DNA of 64,000 bases, taken from NCBI GenBank assembly GCA_950295325.1, contig OX485804.1, forward strand, positions 22,940,001-23,004,000. The letters are read 5' to 3'. The translations under genes and the position numbers were made by a program. The first letter of the stretch is position 1, and each line of letters starts with the position of its first letter. This document shows positions 1 to 14,520 of this stretch, piece by piece. Below the pieces are notes generated by a model. The model was given only the letters and a program-made list of their open reading frames with translations, had not been told where the DNA came from and did no database searches. Source of the DNA: Polytrichum commune. Taxonomy: Eukaryota; Streptophyta; Polytrichopsida; Polytrichales; Polytrichaceae.

Positions 1-2142
1 GGTTGAGTCATTTGCATCCACTGGATCTTCATTTCCTTGTGTTGTAGTCCCAAACACTTGAAATGCAAATGGTGGCACTTCCATATCACGCATCTCATGG
101 ACATCATGTGCACTTACATCTCAACATTATGGCTCCACTTTGTGAACCTATGCATCCACTCCAAACTTGTCAATACTAATCACTAGGCACATGTCATCTA
201 TAATATCTCCTTGTTATATGCAAGTCTAACACTTTTTGCCTTAGCACTCAAGACTACTTTCCATCCCCATTCCCACAGCTCATTGTTGATGAACACTTGA
301 CGGACCAAGCTTGGAAATGCAAAGGAAATACACATTAGGATGTTGCATTCATGTAAAATCTACCATCTAGAAAAAACATACTACTTTATCTACCTTTATA
401 TAGAATAATGTTTATGCTCCCATAGGTCAATTGCATAATTTCAACAAGAGTCCCCATGTATGCAAGTTGAGCCTCAACCGGACCTCAACCACATATGTGT
501 AGAATGTGACACTCCGACAACCTTGCTTAGAAATGCATGCTATGCCACGAACATTACTTACCTACTTATTAGACCCATCACTCTCAACAATGCATAAAAG
601 ATTGCCACACGATTTCATGGACTTGTATGTATGGGCTATGGGGCTCGTTAGGAAGGCAACGGTCATTAAATGTTGCGATAGCTCAGCATCTCCCTTCATT
701 TCCTACACGCACTATGTATGCCAACCTACACTACAAATCCCCCATTGCCTTTAACTTGCGATGATATGCTCTACTCAATGTCCCAATCTTGCATTGTCAA
801 TGTCTTCTCCTATTATTAGCATAAACTACCTCCACTCTCACTATTTCCTCCTTGTATATCCCATAAAATACCAAACCTTATGAACGCACTTCTATCCAAA
901 CCACCAACCAAGAATACCAACACATTATCCTTGCACCAAATGGCATTTCATGATGCCAAACCACGAGTTCAATGACCTGCAAATGCAATACACATGGTAC
1001 TTAGCTCAAGTATGGAGCAATGTCCTCAAAATTTATAATGACAAAGTTGTACACCTCTCGGGCTTCAAGGTATGTTAGTGTCTTGCAGTCAGCACATTCC
1101 TCAAGCATATTGCCAAAAACACTAGGTACTTCATCATGATCCTAAACTCGCTTGCAAGAAAATCCTTGATGTGACTTGTAATAAAGCCTAACGCCTAGTC
1201 CAATGAATATCCAATAGCATTGAACCCTCTAGACAAACACAATTTCTAACATAACTCTTAAGAACTCCTAGGTACCTTTCAAGAAGATAAATTCACCTAC
1301 ACACTAGTACAAAACATGGTTCTTTTGAACATGAAAGAAGAGCATTTACAACACAAAAGGAGCCATTTGCACTCCTGTCTAAAACTTGGTCCATGGTTCC
1401 CAGTTGGTCCCAAAAACATTGTTCGGGTCATGTGCTAAGGGTCATGCCCCCTTTGACCCGGGTCCACCTTAGATGTTATGACATATTTAGTTTGATGGCT
1501 CTTGACATAGATATTCTCTTGTACGCAAATGCTAACCTCATTTCTAGAACTTACTGTAGTCATATGAATCCTCTTAACTCATTCATTTTTTGGTTTGTTA
1601 TTGTGGTAACTTTCATCGACATGCTACAATAATTATACAGGGTAAATATAGTAGTGAATTTGAGTGTGTTCAAGTGAGCTATAGTAATATTTTGGGGCAT
1701 GACTTCATGTATAAATTATGTAGTAACTATTACAGGCTCTTCGACAGATGAACGTTGGGCACGTATTCGATCGGACCTTACCATCAACCGTGCTAGTACA
1801 TGCTAGTAATATTTGACGAACAATGTAAGGCAAGCAATAAAGGCAATAAATCTTTGACAAATTATGTATTCAACAACCCAACTTGAAGTGTACAACAATC
1901 CTTATTCATTTATTGTTGGACCTTCTAAAGTTTTCAAGGTTTTTCACAATATTATCTACCCTTCTGACCTATCTTCCATTGCAATCAAATATCTAGTGGA
2001 CCATTCAATGTGGACGCCACCTCGAGCTTTGCTTGCAAGTGCTTCTTCCAATGACTTCACAACAATGTTTGTTTTCGAATGCATTAACGCCACTCCCTTC
2101 TTGTGTACCCTCATCACTTGCACGTATTGTTGGCCTTGGTGT

Positions 2143-2358
2143 CACAACCCACAACATCACATAGGTCATTATGCAACTCAAATTGAAGAACTCACATGCA
2201 TCCTATAAAAAAACAAAGTCACCTTGGACTCCATTGTTGGTTGCTGCACGGAGTAGGGCTTAAAGACTCCGACAATGGCATGTTGCAGCAAACCCTAACC
2301 AAGAGGTTCAATTGTAGTGTCGGAACTAATGACCAGGAGGAGAGTTGTTCGAACTAAA
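2143..2358 (+). repeat. Direct duplication, copy 1
   Basis: TCATTATGCAACTCAAATTG, GAAGAACTCACATGC and GGCATGTTGCAGCAAACCCT recur in the same order at 2807..3063. At its poly-A position this copy has only seven A. Confidence 0.85.
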
Positions 2359-2806
2359 CCCTTATGTCTAAACCTCAATCCAAGATATAAAACACCAATT
2401 CCAATTGCATGCCTACTACTAGACCCTGGATGCTCTATGAAGTGGCTATTGTCCACATCAGAACCTATATTCTCTAATCTCAAGGTTCTTGCCTAATGGT
2501 TTATAGACCAACATTGATTCCAATTGCATGCCTAATCCAAAATTTACATGCTCATTCAAGTATTTGTCCAATTGGATAAGCCCTGGTTATAATTTGGGTC
2601 AATACCATTATGTCCTAGGTCTCTAACTTGGACGCGAGATTCACAAGGTCGCAAGAGAAATCTCACTTGAGTGGAATCTCACATGAGTTAAAGAGTGAAG
2701 AAATTTGACCTAAGTGCCATCATGGCACCAACCTGCACATGAGATCCACTCCTCAAAGTCAGACGTGTCACCAATGGCCGCTTCCCTTACAAAATTCCAA
2801 CTATTC

Positions 2807-3063
2807 ACAACCCACAGCATCACATTAGTCATTGTGCAACTCAAATTGAAGAACTCACATGCACTCTATCAAAAAAAAAAAAAAAAAAAAAAAAACTCAC
2901 CTTGGACTTCATTGTGGGTTGCTACACAAAGTAGGGATTGAAGACTTTGCTACACATAGTAGGGTTTGAAGACTCCGGCCATGGCATGTTGCAGCAAACC
3001 CTAACTAAGAGGTTTGGGAGTAGTGTTGGAGTTGATGACCAAGAGGAGAGTTGTTCAAACTAA
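2807..3063 (+). repeat. Direct duplication, copy 2, with expanded poly-A
   Basis: Second copy of 2143..2358 with about 26 extra A residues at 2871-2895 and a small internal tandem duplication (GTAGGGATTGAAGACT against GTAGGGTTTGAAGACT). Confidence 0.85.
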
Positions 3064-6000
3064 TTGTTTAGATTCATCGGATGACATCCAACTTGCATGT
3101 AGTTCGTTATTGGGCGATGATTACCGTGAATGAAATAAACAACCTTGGATGGACCCACAAGTGCCCGCCTAACAAGGGATGGTGATATTGTCATATGGCA
3201 CCTAGAAAAAGAAAATGCGGGACCAAGCTCCACATCGATTATTAATTTTAAAACTATTTGGATATTGACCAATAGTGAGGTGCCTCCTTCGACATGATGG
3301 CTCACATTATTAAAAGAGCTAGTCATTCATATTGTAATTCATTGACTCAAATGACAATTGTGCTCATTGCAAGTGTTCAAAAGAACCAACTTTTGTACTA
3401 GTGACACATCACAAGACCCATTATTTCCAACTCATCCACAAGATATATGATGAGGTGGCTCACTAGGTCCCAAAAAGATGGAGGTGACCAACCTTCAAGA
3501 AAGCTCAACGTACCCGTTGTGAATTTTTGTGACCATTGCAACTCCCTTGGATCAACAACTTTAGCTATAAGCTTCTGAAAATTCATCAACTCCATCGAAA
3601 ATACCATTTGGAAACTGGAAAAAAAAAATTCTTCATTTAGGCAATGCTTGAATCCTAAACTCAAACGTGATCAACCCCCTAGTCAATGGTCTAGTTGATT
3701 GCTACTTTGCAATCAACATAATAGTCAACTACAAAATAATTGTTGACACTACAATTGACTACAAAAGAAAAAGAAAAAAATTAGAGATTCCAAACAAATT
3801 CTAAACCCTTAGATTTTGTAGTTAGCCTAATGGTCCAAAAAAATTGGATTTTTTGGGGAAAAAAATTTAAAAAAAAAAAAAAGGTTATGCTGTCAACCAT
3901 GATTAGTTGACCTAGAGCAGTCGACCAAAAGTCAACTAGATAGACAATTGTTACAAGTAGTCAACTTCTAGGAAAACCAATTCTGAACAGTGATATTGCA
4001 TCTAACAAGATCTAATGGTTCAGATTGTATGGGATTTTTTGACATTCTTGAAATCTTTTATGAAGTCAAAATTATAGTAGCGGTCAAGAAGAACGGTTGA
4101 CTAGAACAGTAAGAAAAAATTACAAAAGCATTGCCAAAATAAAAAAACTACCACATCAGTGGCATCACGTCCCGATAAGATGCGACGTGACAACCAAGGG
4201 TTGCATCACGTCCACTTGCACATCCTTGAGTCCCTAGGCATAGTCCCTGCTCATAGGCACGCATTTGAAGTTGCCCTTACTTTACTATTTGATTCTTGTG
4301 TGGGCATTGTGACATGCCAAGCTTCAACACTTGAGGAATATTGAATGCAACTTCCTAGCGCAACTCTGCACATACTCCCATTTCCATACACCATGTTTAG
4401 CATCCTCTCTTTTAGATTTCTTGTCATATGGGTTAGTGGTCCATGTGGTGCACGCCTCCTATTCGCGACAAGGTTCCTTCATACTATGCTTGCCACTTGG
4501 TCAAGGTATATCCTCCACATCACATGAAAGGTTCACATTGAGGACGTGACATATTGTGGGTGCCATAGTAGTTTAACCCTCCACATAAATGTGGATGCCA
4601 TGTTGTCATCAAGGGACACATGTGCTAAGCAAATTTTATTTAGGGTTAGGCAATTATTAATCTCAATTTGCGATTGAAACCTTGATCGTCATTTATTGAG
4701 ATTAACGAAAGATGCCCGTATTGACAATTCATCATGTGTAGATTAATTTGTAAATCCCAAGTGATTATGGTGTGCCGCCAATATTCTTAAGATATTCATG
4801 ATTCATGGACCTCCAAGAAATGACTTGAAGTCTTGACCCTAGGGATTATGCTACAGAAATGGAGGCACGTGGGCCGATCCTAGCTCCATCGCCAATATAG
4901 AGTACCCATGGGAAGGCCAAATGCAGCATGAACAAGGAAGGAGGTGCCTCCCATGGCTCTTAGCCCTTGATGAATATGACATTTGGCATGGTGACACAAG
5001 GAGAAAGCCGAGCACCATGTCCAAATGATGGTGCTTCACAACAACAAAGCCATGAAGTTTTGCATGTTCTAGTAGGCACAATCACATGTTTCAAGTGAGA
5101 TGTAAATACATTCCTTTGTCTGTAGTTGCATTGTAGCTAGCATGTATAAGATCCGTGTTTGGCAATTTTATGAAAAGAATCATGAATTGTGTGTATGGCA
5201 GGTGGCACAAAGCATTAAAACATGCTTAGGGCCTCCACATACAAGTTGCATAGTAGTAGACCAACGTGAAGTAGTTGTTGGTGCTCAAGGAAGTGAAAGA
5301 TATTCTTTAATCCAGTGAGCACTAAACTTTGTTGAACATGGTAAGCTTGCTCTAAAGTTTACGTTATGCATGTGGATCTTGTTCATAAATTGTATGCTTA
5401 TGCAATATGGGTATTGAGGTGCCCATTGACGTGTGGTGTGGTGGCATGTAACAATGCCATATGGCTCCATGGTGGATTTTTATAACCTGCTAGTGAATAT
5501 ATAAATTGTTGGTCATAGACATGCACACATTCACAGTCATAGCAACTCTTCTCGTGTTGTCCTAGTCCCTTTCGGGGCCCAAGTTGATACAATCACACAT
5601 GTGCAAAATGAGCATTGCAACCTCCTTTATCCAGTGGCACACAAGAACGTCAAGATAATTACATCTTAAGCGACTATGTGGAGTGGAAAATGTATTGACC
5701 AATTTGCACATTGTGCATGCATGTGGATTGCCACAAATGAGTGAATAGTGAACGTCCACATGCTATCATGGAATTGGAGAAATGGGTGTAATAGATTTAT
5801 GTAGCCCCACATAGGATGGACACTTGCTAGACTTTGCAATGGATTAGTGCAGAGTTACAAGTAGGTTCAATGGTAGTTTAATGCAATGAATGTGACATAT
5901 CTCAATTCATGCTTGAGTTGTGGGTTTCCCCACTGCATGTTTTGGGTCATTATCTCAAAATTTGAGCAATGTATTTTGTGTTGGTTGTGCTACCTATGTG

Positions 6001-9000
6001 TGTGTACCAAATGTTGATTATTTGGGAAGCGTTCAATGCTCATGGCGTCATTATTCTTCTCGGTGTTTGGTTGTTACTCGATGAATTTTGATTTTTGGAG
6101 CAAGGGGAAGTTGCTTGTGTCACATTTTGTTGTGCATTATTCACTGAAAGAGCATATAAGTATTGTAGTATTTCCTAGAATGTGTCAAGTTCTTTTTCTC
6201 CTATGCAATTGTGAACATGAAATCTTAAATGTGTCAATGATTATGCCAAAAACATGAAATCTTGTAAAATTTTGTGCACAAGATACCATATTTCATGACT
6301 AAGTAATATCAGGGGGGGAACCAAAAAAAAAAGAATTGAGTGTCAGCTCATTTAATGATGTTTGTCACATGCACTTTTCTTTTTTACCAAACTTGTAAGT
6401 TGCCTCACAAAAAAATGCAAAATGCTCACAAATGGCCATCCCCCAACATTGGTTCCCAAGCACTCCGTTATTGTGCACAAATTTACAAGTAGCATCTCAC
6501 AACTAACATTCAAAACATTATTGAGTTGCATGGTTGTGTTCCATTCTATATTTAGCATCTGACATGGGCCTCCTCTATCTTACCTTCATGAGAAGAAACT
6601 TAGAAAATAAGAAGAATTTAACAAATAATAAATAATGCTAGCTTGAATGGTAAGAATATTCTGAATAGTGTCACTATTTTCAATGATAGATCTGTTATTA
6701 ATTGTAATTTTAGGGAATAATATTGGGATGAACAATGTTTCCTACGAATATTCTTGGGATGAACAATAAATCTTGTGCATAGTGCCAAGAGTATAAATCC
6801 ACCCAAAGTTCCAAGTTTAGCCGGAATGTATGATTAACAAAAGATTATTCTTAGATTGTTCAAGGGACCCACACAATATAATTGACATATTCCAAGGTCA
6901 TGAAACCGACCCACATGGTTGAATAATGTTGTGTCTTAAAGGATAAGTCAACTCCCACTTTGAGGCCTTAAAGCGTCACCTTCCTTTTGGTGACACCTAT
7001 TTTTAATCCTTAAGCCGTCAGCAAGTGAGTGCAACGCGGCCATCAAGTAAGTCATTGTTAAAATCAGTTAATCATATGCGGCATTATGTATAAAACAACA
7101 CCACTTCGGCCATTCATAATAGCGGTGTAAGAAGAATGCAAGAACACTTTTAGAAGAGCACCAACTTTGGTCAATTAAAATTGCTAATCAGAAATTTATC
7201 CGCTCAATGAGGTGGTTGCAAGAAGTTATCCACAAAAGGGAGACAACACCTTCATTTTATAGAAGATCCTCACCTGCAATAAAGTTGATTTTGTGGTGAC
7301 TGATGTGGTGATCAAGATGACAACTACATATGACTTGCTACTATGAAGTCTACAAAAAAAATTAGAGGAAGTCATTTGACCTTAACAACAATAATTTCAA
7401 TATCATAAACAAAAACAATCACAAAGGGTCCGATTCATGAGGAAATGACAACAAGGAAGAGAAAGAGCATAAGTCGTGACAAAATCGGTACCTTTGGTGC
7501 AGATAATTAATCTCACATCATCAAGTTCATCCCTCCTCATTTACAAGAGAAAACTAACATATCAATGGATATAGTACTCCATTCAATGACAACTTCGAGG
7601 TGCAATCCCATCCCATATATGAAAACATCAATCCTCGGGAACTAAATTTCTCAAATTTTGTCGGTTCTTCTTGCTCAAAATAAAATGATTGTTGTTATAG
7701 GCACAAGGTTTCAAGATCCTATGACACCATCCACATTCATTACAAATCTACAACCACATTGGTCGCAAAGCCTTATCTATTTCAGGTCTTCCTAACAAGC
7801 TCTCTCACAAGCAAATATGGAGTCAATAGCTCTTGAAACTTGGACCTTCTTCCACGTTTGCCAACTACCGCAAGGTTTTCCTTAATGTGTGATTGCTTGG
7901 AGTTACTTGTGCGATTAGCTTCACTACTACATTGATTATCCCAATAAGTGAGGGAGGGTTGATAGTGAGGGTGAGAACTTAGTGAAGGTGATACTAAACT
8001 TCTTTACGCTATGTTCATCCCGGTATTATTCATTGAACATAGTATTCATAGCAGCAACATTCACTGAAAATATCGGCACTTGGCCCTATTCACTGACAAC
8101 CATGTGTTTCTATGTACTATTCTCTTTTTCACTCTACAAAAACCTTAGAGCACACATCAATTTTCTTCAAATCTACAGCAAATGAGCACATATTCATGAA
8201 TTTAGTGTCACTCAATGAAAACTTCAGCCCTCGATAACGTCGAGATTTGGCTAACTAGTGCATGCTCTAGAATTGGTATTATTATTATTTTTACATACTT
8301 TACTATTGTTGTTGTTACCAATACCTTCAATCACTCATGCTTTGCTTGATGTGCCGCAACATTGCCTTTGGGATCACTTGAAACAACTTGATGAAGTGGA
8401 GCCCATTGCAATGCAACATGCTCAAAATGTTCTTATTTCTTTCTTTATTTGCAGATGTTACAATACTTGACACTTCCCACAACACACCTAACTTCACGAT
8501 GATATTCATATGTCCCCCAAACACTAACTCACCGCATTATAATTTTTCAACTTTTTGCTCATATATCATAGGGCAAATGCTAAACATTTTTCATGCTAAA
8601 TGAAAGTCAAACATCATGCTTGCAAAATTGTCATGACGAATATATTTAGGGCCAAATTCGGGATGTTAGTTTTTAGAAGCAATTGTTTGGCTACCACTTT
8701 TCTTAAGTGTGTATCCCTCTTATTTTCAATGTTATACAATTTCACAAATGGCTTCAATTGAACCCTTGTGTCGGGCGGGTGAGTAGCATGATGTATGTAC
8801 CTTGCAGTGTTGAATGGTTCGAGAATTGTGTGTGCATCACACAATTGTTATTAATTCCTACATTATAACACAATCATTGTGTTATATGTTTCTATATTTC
8901 TGCATTTTTACAACACGATCGCCAACCTGAGATTCAACGATGACAATTTACAACACAACCACCACAGTTAACTGGTTACAAGTGCCAGAAGTAATCTTTC

Positions 9001-10259
9001 AATTTTCCAAATGATTGAGAAATAAGGTTTACAAGATTTTTTTTCTATTGCAAACCTCTTCCACATTGGCATACTCTGTCAATGGCAAGCATTATGGCCT
9101 TATTCAAAACCTCATGCTTTTAAGAGCTGAACTGTTGAATGGTGTGTTTTTTGCAAGGATATGAGACCAGAAGTGACATGTCACACGTGCTTAAAATGCT
9201 AATGTTTGTTCATTGAAAGGTCAGAATTGTCAAATCTATGGCCCTACCTATGTTGATAACTTCACCAGTTGTCTCAGTCAAGTTGAAAGAGATCACTGTC
9301 AAATATCTAAATAAAGTTATGTAATGTGCCGATTCTTTATGGGCAAAGTTTTGGAGAAGGTAGACAACTTCAACTCCAATAACTGGTGAAAAATACTTGC
9401 TCCTCAGCAAAAAACCAAGCATTTCAGATCTAACCACCCAATACCTTTCAAACCGTAAATGCTCGCTCTCACCATGAGGTTATACAAATAGTACCTCCAT
9501 AGGTCAAACATCTCCATCATGTCAAAATTCTCTGGAAGACAATGCCACTGTAGCCATTTTCCAAAGGCTTGGACAAATGTATTTGATAATTCTACCAAAC
9601 TTTACAGTACATTTATTGCACCTGACAGTTGATGTTGAATAAAGGTTCCATGTTTACAAAATACCCATATGCAATTTCAAGGTTGATCGTACTAATTGCC
9701 ATTTCGACAAACAATAATCCTCACCTCCAATGTAAACTCCAAGGAATCACTCTCCTCTAAAAAGAAACGAAAAACGTACTATATTATCTTCAGTCCCAGT
9801 AGATAGGACATGGTTTGAAACTCATCCACATCACTGATGTCCTATCTAAGTTAAGACGTACATTCTTCTTCCCTTGCAATTGCAGCATTGAAATTTGCAA
9901 GAGTCGTGAGGCAATCCCAGATCAGGAGAAATAATCAAGGCCTTGGAATACAAACCTGCAAGTCCTCACTATTGATCACTTTGCAATGCATTTATGAATT
10001 TATTTAAAACCCATAACCAGATTTTCAGGTGCCGAAATGCAGACCTAGGCCTTTGTCTGATTGTAAAAATTAAGAAAAGATCCCCTCTACATATTCAATA
10101 CATAATCAGCCACGGATTGAACTACAGGTTCAGGTAGATTTTAAACAATGCTCTCAAACTAGGGTGGTGATTAGATCACTTGGCAGACGTGCTATGTACA
10201 TGATTAATCTAGACAGAAAGAGGTACATTCTCAAACAGTCTTCGAAAGCTCTTTGGTGC

Positions 10260-10786
10260 GTTGGAGTAATAACAGGCAACAACATTCACCTCACCAGCCT
10301 GCACAAAATTGATTGCAACATCAACTCCACCTACTATATTAAAGGGAACCAACCTCCTCTATTCACCAAATCACAAGAATTTCATATATACAGTCTTCTA
10401 TAGCTCAGAGCTGCAACCTCCTACCTCACCTACTTAGGATATGAACAGCCCCAAACCTGCCCAAGCATCCTGTCCATTTTCATCATACCCCCCGTTGCTT
10501 TTCAGCACACGCCAACTGACGCCAACAGGCGCCACCAGAACTTTCTCTCTGAATTCTTCCTTGAGGTCCAGCCTGTGTGATGGGATAGAAACAGGTAAAA
10601 ATACCCTTGACAGAGCCTGTGAGCGTGTGCAACCTGCCTGCCCTTCCTGTGACCAAAAACCGTGAAAAAGAGCTTCTGGCACTCCTTGGGCCTCTAACCT
10701 AATTTTGTATACTGCTCCACATACCTTAACCCAAAGCTGCTTTGAGGACCATATAGAAAGACCCTTCTGTCTTGCTGTGGAATTTC
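10260..10786 (-). other. 3' flank / probable 3'UTR of TLP copy A
   Basis: Sequence downstream of the stop codon stays alignable with the copy B 3' flank, for example AACCAACCTCCTCTATTCAC at 10349 and 24240 and the CTCCTTGGGCCTCTAACC stretch just below the stop. Conservation past the stop codon suggests transcribed 3'UTR or the remaining edge of the duplicated unit. The polyadenylation site is not resolved. Confidence 0.5.
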
Positions 10787-13515
10787 TTACTCACAAGCTA
10801 ATTTTGTGTCAAAGCTGCTCAAACAGATGGCAAATGCTTGGAAAGCTGACAGAGGATACCGATAGTCCATTGTGAACATATCCTTCCCAATCTTTCCAAA
10901 CTGTAGAAGAACTTTATCATGGTCCCCTTGTGTGCTTGTAGGTGACGGCTCTGTGGCAGCCACGAGCTGAAAATTCTTCACTGACGCGACAGTAACCCTT
11001 CCTCGAAAATTCAAGCACCAGCACTGCAACTGCTCATGCCACCTAGGGGCCTTATTCTTCAGCACCAGAGGTTCATCCTTGTTTAGTACTCCACTAGGGA
11101 AATCACAGTCAATTGTGCTGCAATCCGCTACAGCTGCTTTGGATCTTGGAGATGACAGAATACTAGAGTAAGGAATGTGGGTATCCTCTAAGACACTCGG
11201 GGTAAATTCTGTAGGCGTGGGGGCTGTACCCCCAGAGTCCATTGAGCTTGCGGGAATTGTATGTAGTGTGCATTGCATGCGCCTGGGTCCTCGAGTACCA
11301 AGGACATTCAGCTCATACGCTATATGTGCAACATTGTAACTTCCTGCTGGTATACGTGTAGCCACTTGCTTGGAGTTCAAGCTCATGCGCCGACTTGCAC
11401 GATTAGTTGAGGAGACGGGCCCATTGTGTGGGGGCTGACTATCATAGATTGTGAACTTCGTACCCAAGAAATTTGATCTGCACCCACACTCCTCTGTAAG
11501 AAACCTTACTAAGAAGTCAATGCAGCATCTCTCTGATTTACTAGGATACAAGAAAAGCATCTGACATTTTACACTTTACAATACACAAAAAGAAGCCATG
11601 CAGATTGTACATCAACACATTACCTCAATTTGCCAACATATGTATTGCTCCCTCTTGACATGTCTTCCAAATTGAGGGAAATAATGTAGTCAGTGCTTGT
11701 GGCACGCCTGAACTTTCGAGCAGCTAATAGAAATTTTCCAATCTCCACTGGGGCTGCATCAAGTACAGACACATAACAATTGAGTCATACCAAACCCTTC
11801 ACTGAGAGTTGCTGAACACTTTAATATTGACATCAGCATTGCTATTTATCTAGAACACCTAGAACAGAAACAGTAAGTCTGGACAGCCAGATCATCATCG
11901 TAGTCTCATCCCCCATCAGCAACAGGTCTACCACATCCCAATCCAACCATGAATAACTTTTGAATTTTTATCATCTGTAAAACAATTGAACCCACCAAAC
12001 TTGACAAGTACAAAAGTGATGTCCACATACTGGGAGGAAGGCCCAAGAAGAGCTGATATGTAGAGGTAGTTCTGTCTCGCTTAATGAAGCATTGCACAGT
12101 GTTGTCGCGAGGCCCAGGCTGTAATCCACAATTTCAGACACATCCTGTGTTAGTATCTCAGCCAATACAAAAGCATTCTCCATTGAGCCCAGCTATGCCC
12201 TAGTACATATGCCCTCACCGAGAAAAGACTTAGTTTCTCGTTAATCTTCACAGATTTAGTAATGTTTTTTTCAAAAAAAAGCTTTTCGTTTTAATAAAGA
12301 CACCTATGGTTACTAAACTATGCTTGCCTCAAAAAGTTTTCTCCTCCATCACCAATAAGCCAAACAATGATATTGGAAATTGCAGACAGTCATTTGTAAA
12401 TCTCCTACAATCGTCCAGCACTATCTGGAGTTCATAGCATATCATTCTGACGTAAAATAAAATAGTGCCGCAAGAACCACATATCGGTATAGAACAATTC
12501 TAAACCAAACAACAGCAAGTAGCATCACAAATTTCTAACATTTCAAGAACAGAGAAAATCCTAGTGTGTATGTCTATCTCTTTAAATAAACAGCACCACC
12601 ATGTTCAGTGGCTGCCGTAGCTTGTGCCACATCAACTAGAGGGACTGCCTTATGAACACAGGGACATTCATGTAATTTACTAATAAAGGCCTCCATAAAA
12701 TGTCAAGGCCTTTATTGATAAAAATGCCTCAACCTGAATGAACAATATGTTCTAGCGATGATTCACATGTTTCAACCACTACTCTCAGTCACAAATGTAG
12801 CAACCTTTTATCCTCCGTTTCCTACAGCATGGACTGCAAGTGATGGGATTGAGAGGACTCCAAAGTACCAAACCATTTCACATCCAATAACAGGCCCTGT
12901 CGACAGCTTGATGTCATCCATCAAGCGATCTTTTTCCCTTCACTTCATAGGTATTGTCTATTACAGACTAAGAGACGTATAAATAACATCACTTCAAAAT
13001 CTAAACATCAGAATCAGAGAAAGGAGTGCTTCTGACACATAATACTCGTAAGCCACAGATGTCACAGCGAACATTCCTGATTGTGCAGTGCTGACCCAAA
13101 TTTTGAACACCTGCAAAGATGATTTTCTCACCTGCTTCAGAGCGATGGGAAATGTCAACCGACCGGATTGCTCTGGCGTTTTAACCAGTTCCTTCGTGAT
13201 TTCTCTCCACGTGCTGCAAACGGCAGCGCACGCAACCACATGTTTGCGGCTGGGCCACACGCTCTCGCTGGCCTCTACTCTTTGGATCACGTCTCTCAGT
13301 AGCTCCGGCGGCATGTTAGCCCAGCAGCTCTGCTCTTGCGGTGCTTCAGCTCTCAACTGCGTCTCGTCCAGCACCATCCCACTCGACCTGCCCCGATGGT
13401 GATGTGGAAACTTCAACTCGAAGCTCCTCCTCGAAATGTTCCCGATGCCGCCCTTCTCCTGAAACTCTCGTATCAAGCTCTTCAGAGGCATCATGGATGG
13501 CTTCTGATTTGACAT
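10787..13515 (-). CDS. Tubby-like F-box protein, copy A (4 exons, 430 aa)
   Basis: Coding exons in transcript order are 13515..13132, 12118..12031, 11753..11624 and 11477..10787. All introns are GT-AG (1013, 277 and 146 bp) and the phases join without a frameshift. Exon 1 encodes a basic N-terminus and an F-box at about residues 65-112, with the core [20 protein letters not shown] and [14 protein letters not shown]. The tubby domain runs from about residue 118 to the end and contains [56 protein letters not shown] and the closing signature [18 protein letters not shown]. Plant TLPs usually bind SKP1 through the F-box and membrane phosphoinositide through the tubby barrel. They have been linked to stress and hormone signalling, but the role here is inferred from family only. 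I chose the Met at 13515 because homologues start close to the PLKSLIREF motif. The frame stays open upstream to 13671. A variable Ser/Thr/Pro-rich loop interrupts the barrel at about residues 275-320. Length is typical and there are no disabling changes. Confidence 0.93.
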
Positions 13516-14520
13516 GCTACTCTTGCAAGTGAACAGTAATTTCACCTCGCACCCCAGCCCCTCGGACGCTTTCTTAAAGATTAGCACCCACAACTTCACC
13601 CATCTACATAAACTATACACTGTCAGATACACGTTGACCAACATCCACACCGCATGGCTGGACACAAGCACTGGATAATATTCATCAACACCACGTTGAC
13701 CTCCCTTCCAAGTCCGCCCGCCCCTACTGCACCATCCTCGACTCGATCAAGATCGCCACTCCCCAATCCTTTCGCCCTGGACCCAGCTCCCGGGCATTCC
13801 CTCGCACTTCCACAACAGTCATCTCTGCAGAAATTTTACTGCTGCAAGCATCAAGCACCATCATAATAATAGAAGCTCCAATACGTCCTCGTTTCCAATG
13901 CTCTCACTTATCACCCCTCACAAAGCCGGAGCTCATTCCTCGATCTGCATCAAACCTGGCACTAATATCCTGCCAAGCTGCAGAAGACCAGCCATATCAC
14001 TAGAACGCGTTGATGAAGTAAAAGAACCAGCCTCGGTCCCGTTCCACCAATCCTGGAAACCCTTGTTTGCTCCTGGAAACGCTGCAAACCCTCAAGCTCC
14101 AACTAAAGCACTACTAATGGAGCTCCTGCGCACCAGCAGAGAGCTCCAGAGGTGCGGCGACGCAGTCTCCGATGCCCTGCACATCCGGAAAACATCCGGT
14201 GTACACGCATACATCCCGAACATCAAGTGCCGGTGACGTGCCAAAAACGCTCAAACTCAGCCAAAAGAGACCGAGATCGGGCGTGCGAGAGCTCAATGGG
14301 AAGCTGTGGAGATGGTGCGTGCAGCCGTGGAGGAAGATCGGTGCACGGAGCAAGCGATGCGATCGAAGCGGCGACGAATGCACATGGCGTGAAGGTGCGA
14401 GACGACGCAGTACGCTTGGCTTGAGGCAAACCCTCAAGCCTATCTCCCGCCCCGGGCCGGGTCGTGGTTCCCCCCCTCTGTGAACCCGGACCCGGCCCGC
14501 CATTCCTCCTGACGGACCGG
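13516..14520 (-). promoter_or_regulatory. 5' flank, 5'UTR and likely promoter region of TLP copy A
   Basis: The 0.15 kb next to the start codon is nearly identical to the same position in copy B, and more distal parts are recognisably homologous. Examples are GTGCGTGCAGCCGTGGA at about 14318 and about 28412, and GCAAACCCT plus a GGCCCGGGC-rich block at about 14425-14480 and about 28530-28600. The region is much richer in GC than its surroundings. I infer the transcription start and CpG-rich promoter lie towards 14.4-14.5 kb. No TATA box was assigned. Open frames in both strands here are GC-driven. Confidence 0.5.

Larger units (their letters stand above)
1..10259. other. Intergenic region, no supported gene
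   Basis: AT-rich sequence. Apart from the duplication at 2143/2807 and a cluster of TTGAC/GTCAA motifs at 3.66-4.1 kb, I see no splice-connected coding region, RNA gene or complete element. Open frames are all under 115 codons with no recognisable domains. Confidence 0.6.

Noticed and set aside
9404-9598. 64-codon open frame with some protein-like look
   Set aside because: No splice partner, domain or second copy supports it.
13088-13402. 104-codon open frame opposite TLP exon 1 (and its twin at 27135..27449)
   Set aside because: Antisense shadow of the F-box exon. Its identity in both copies only reflects the conserved sense exon.
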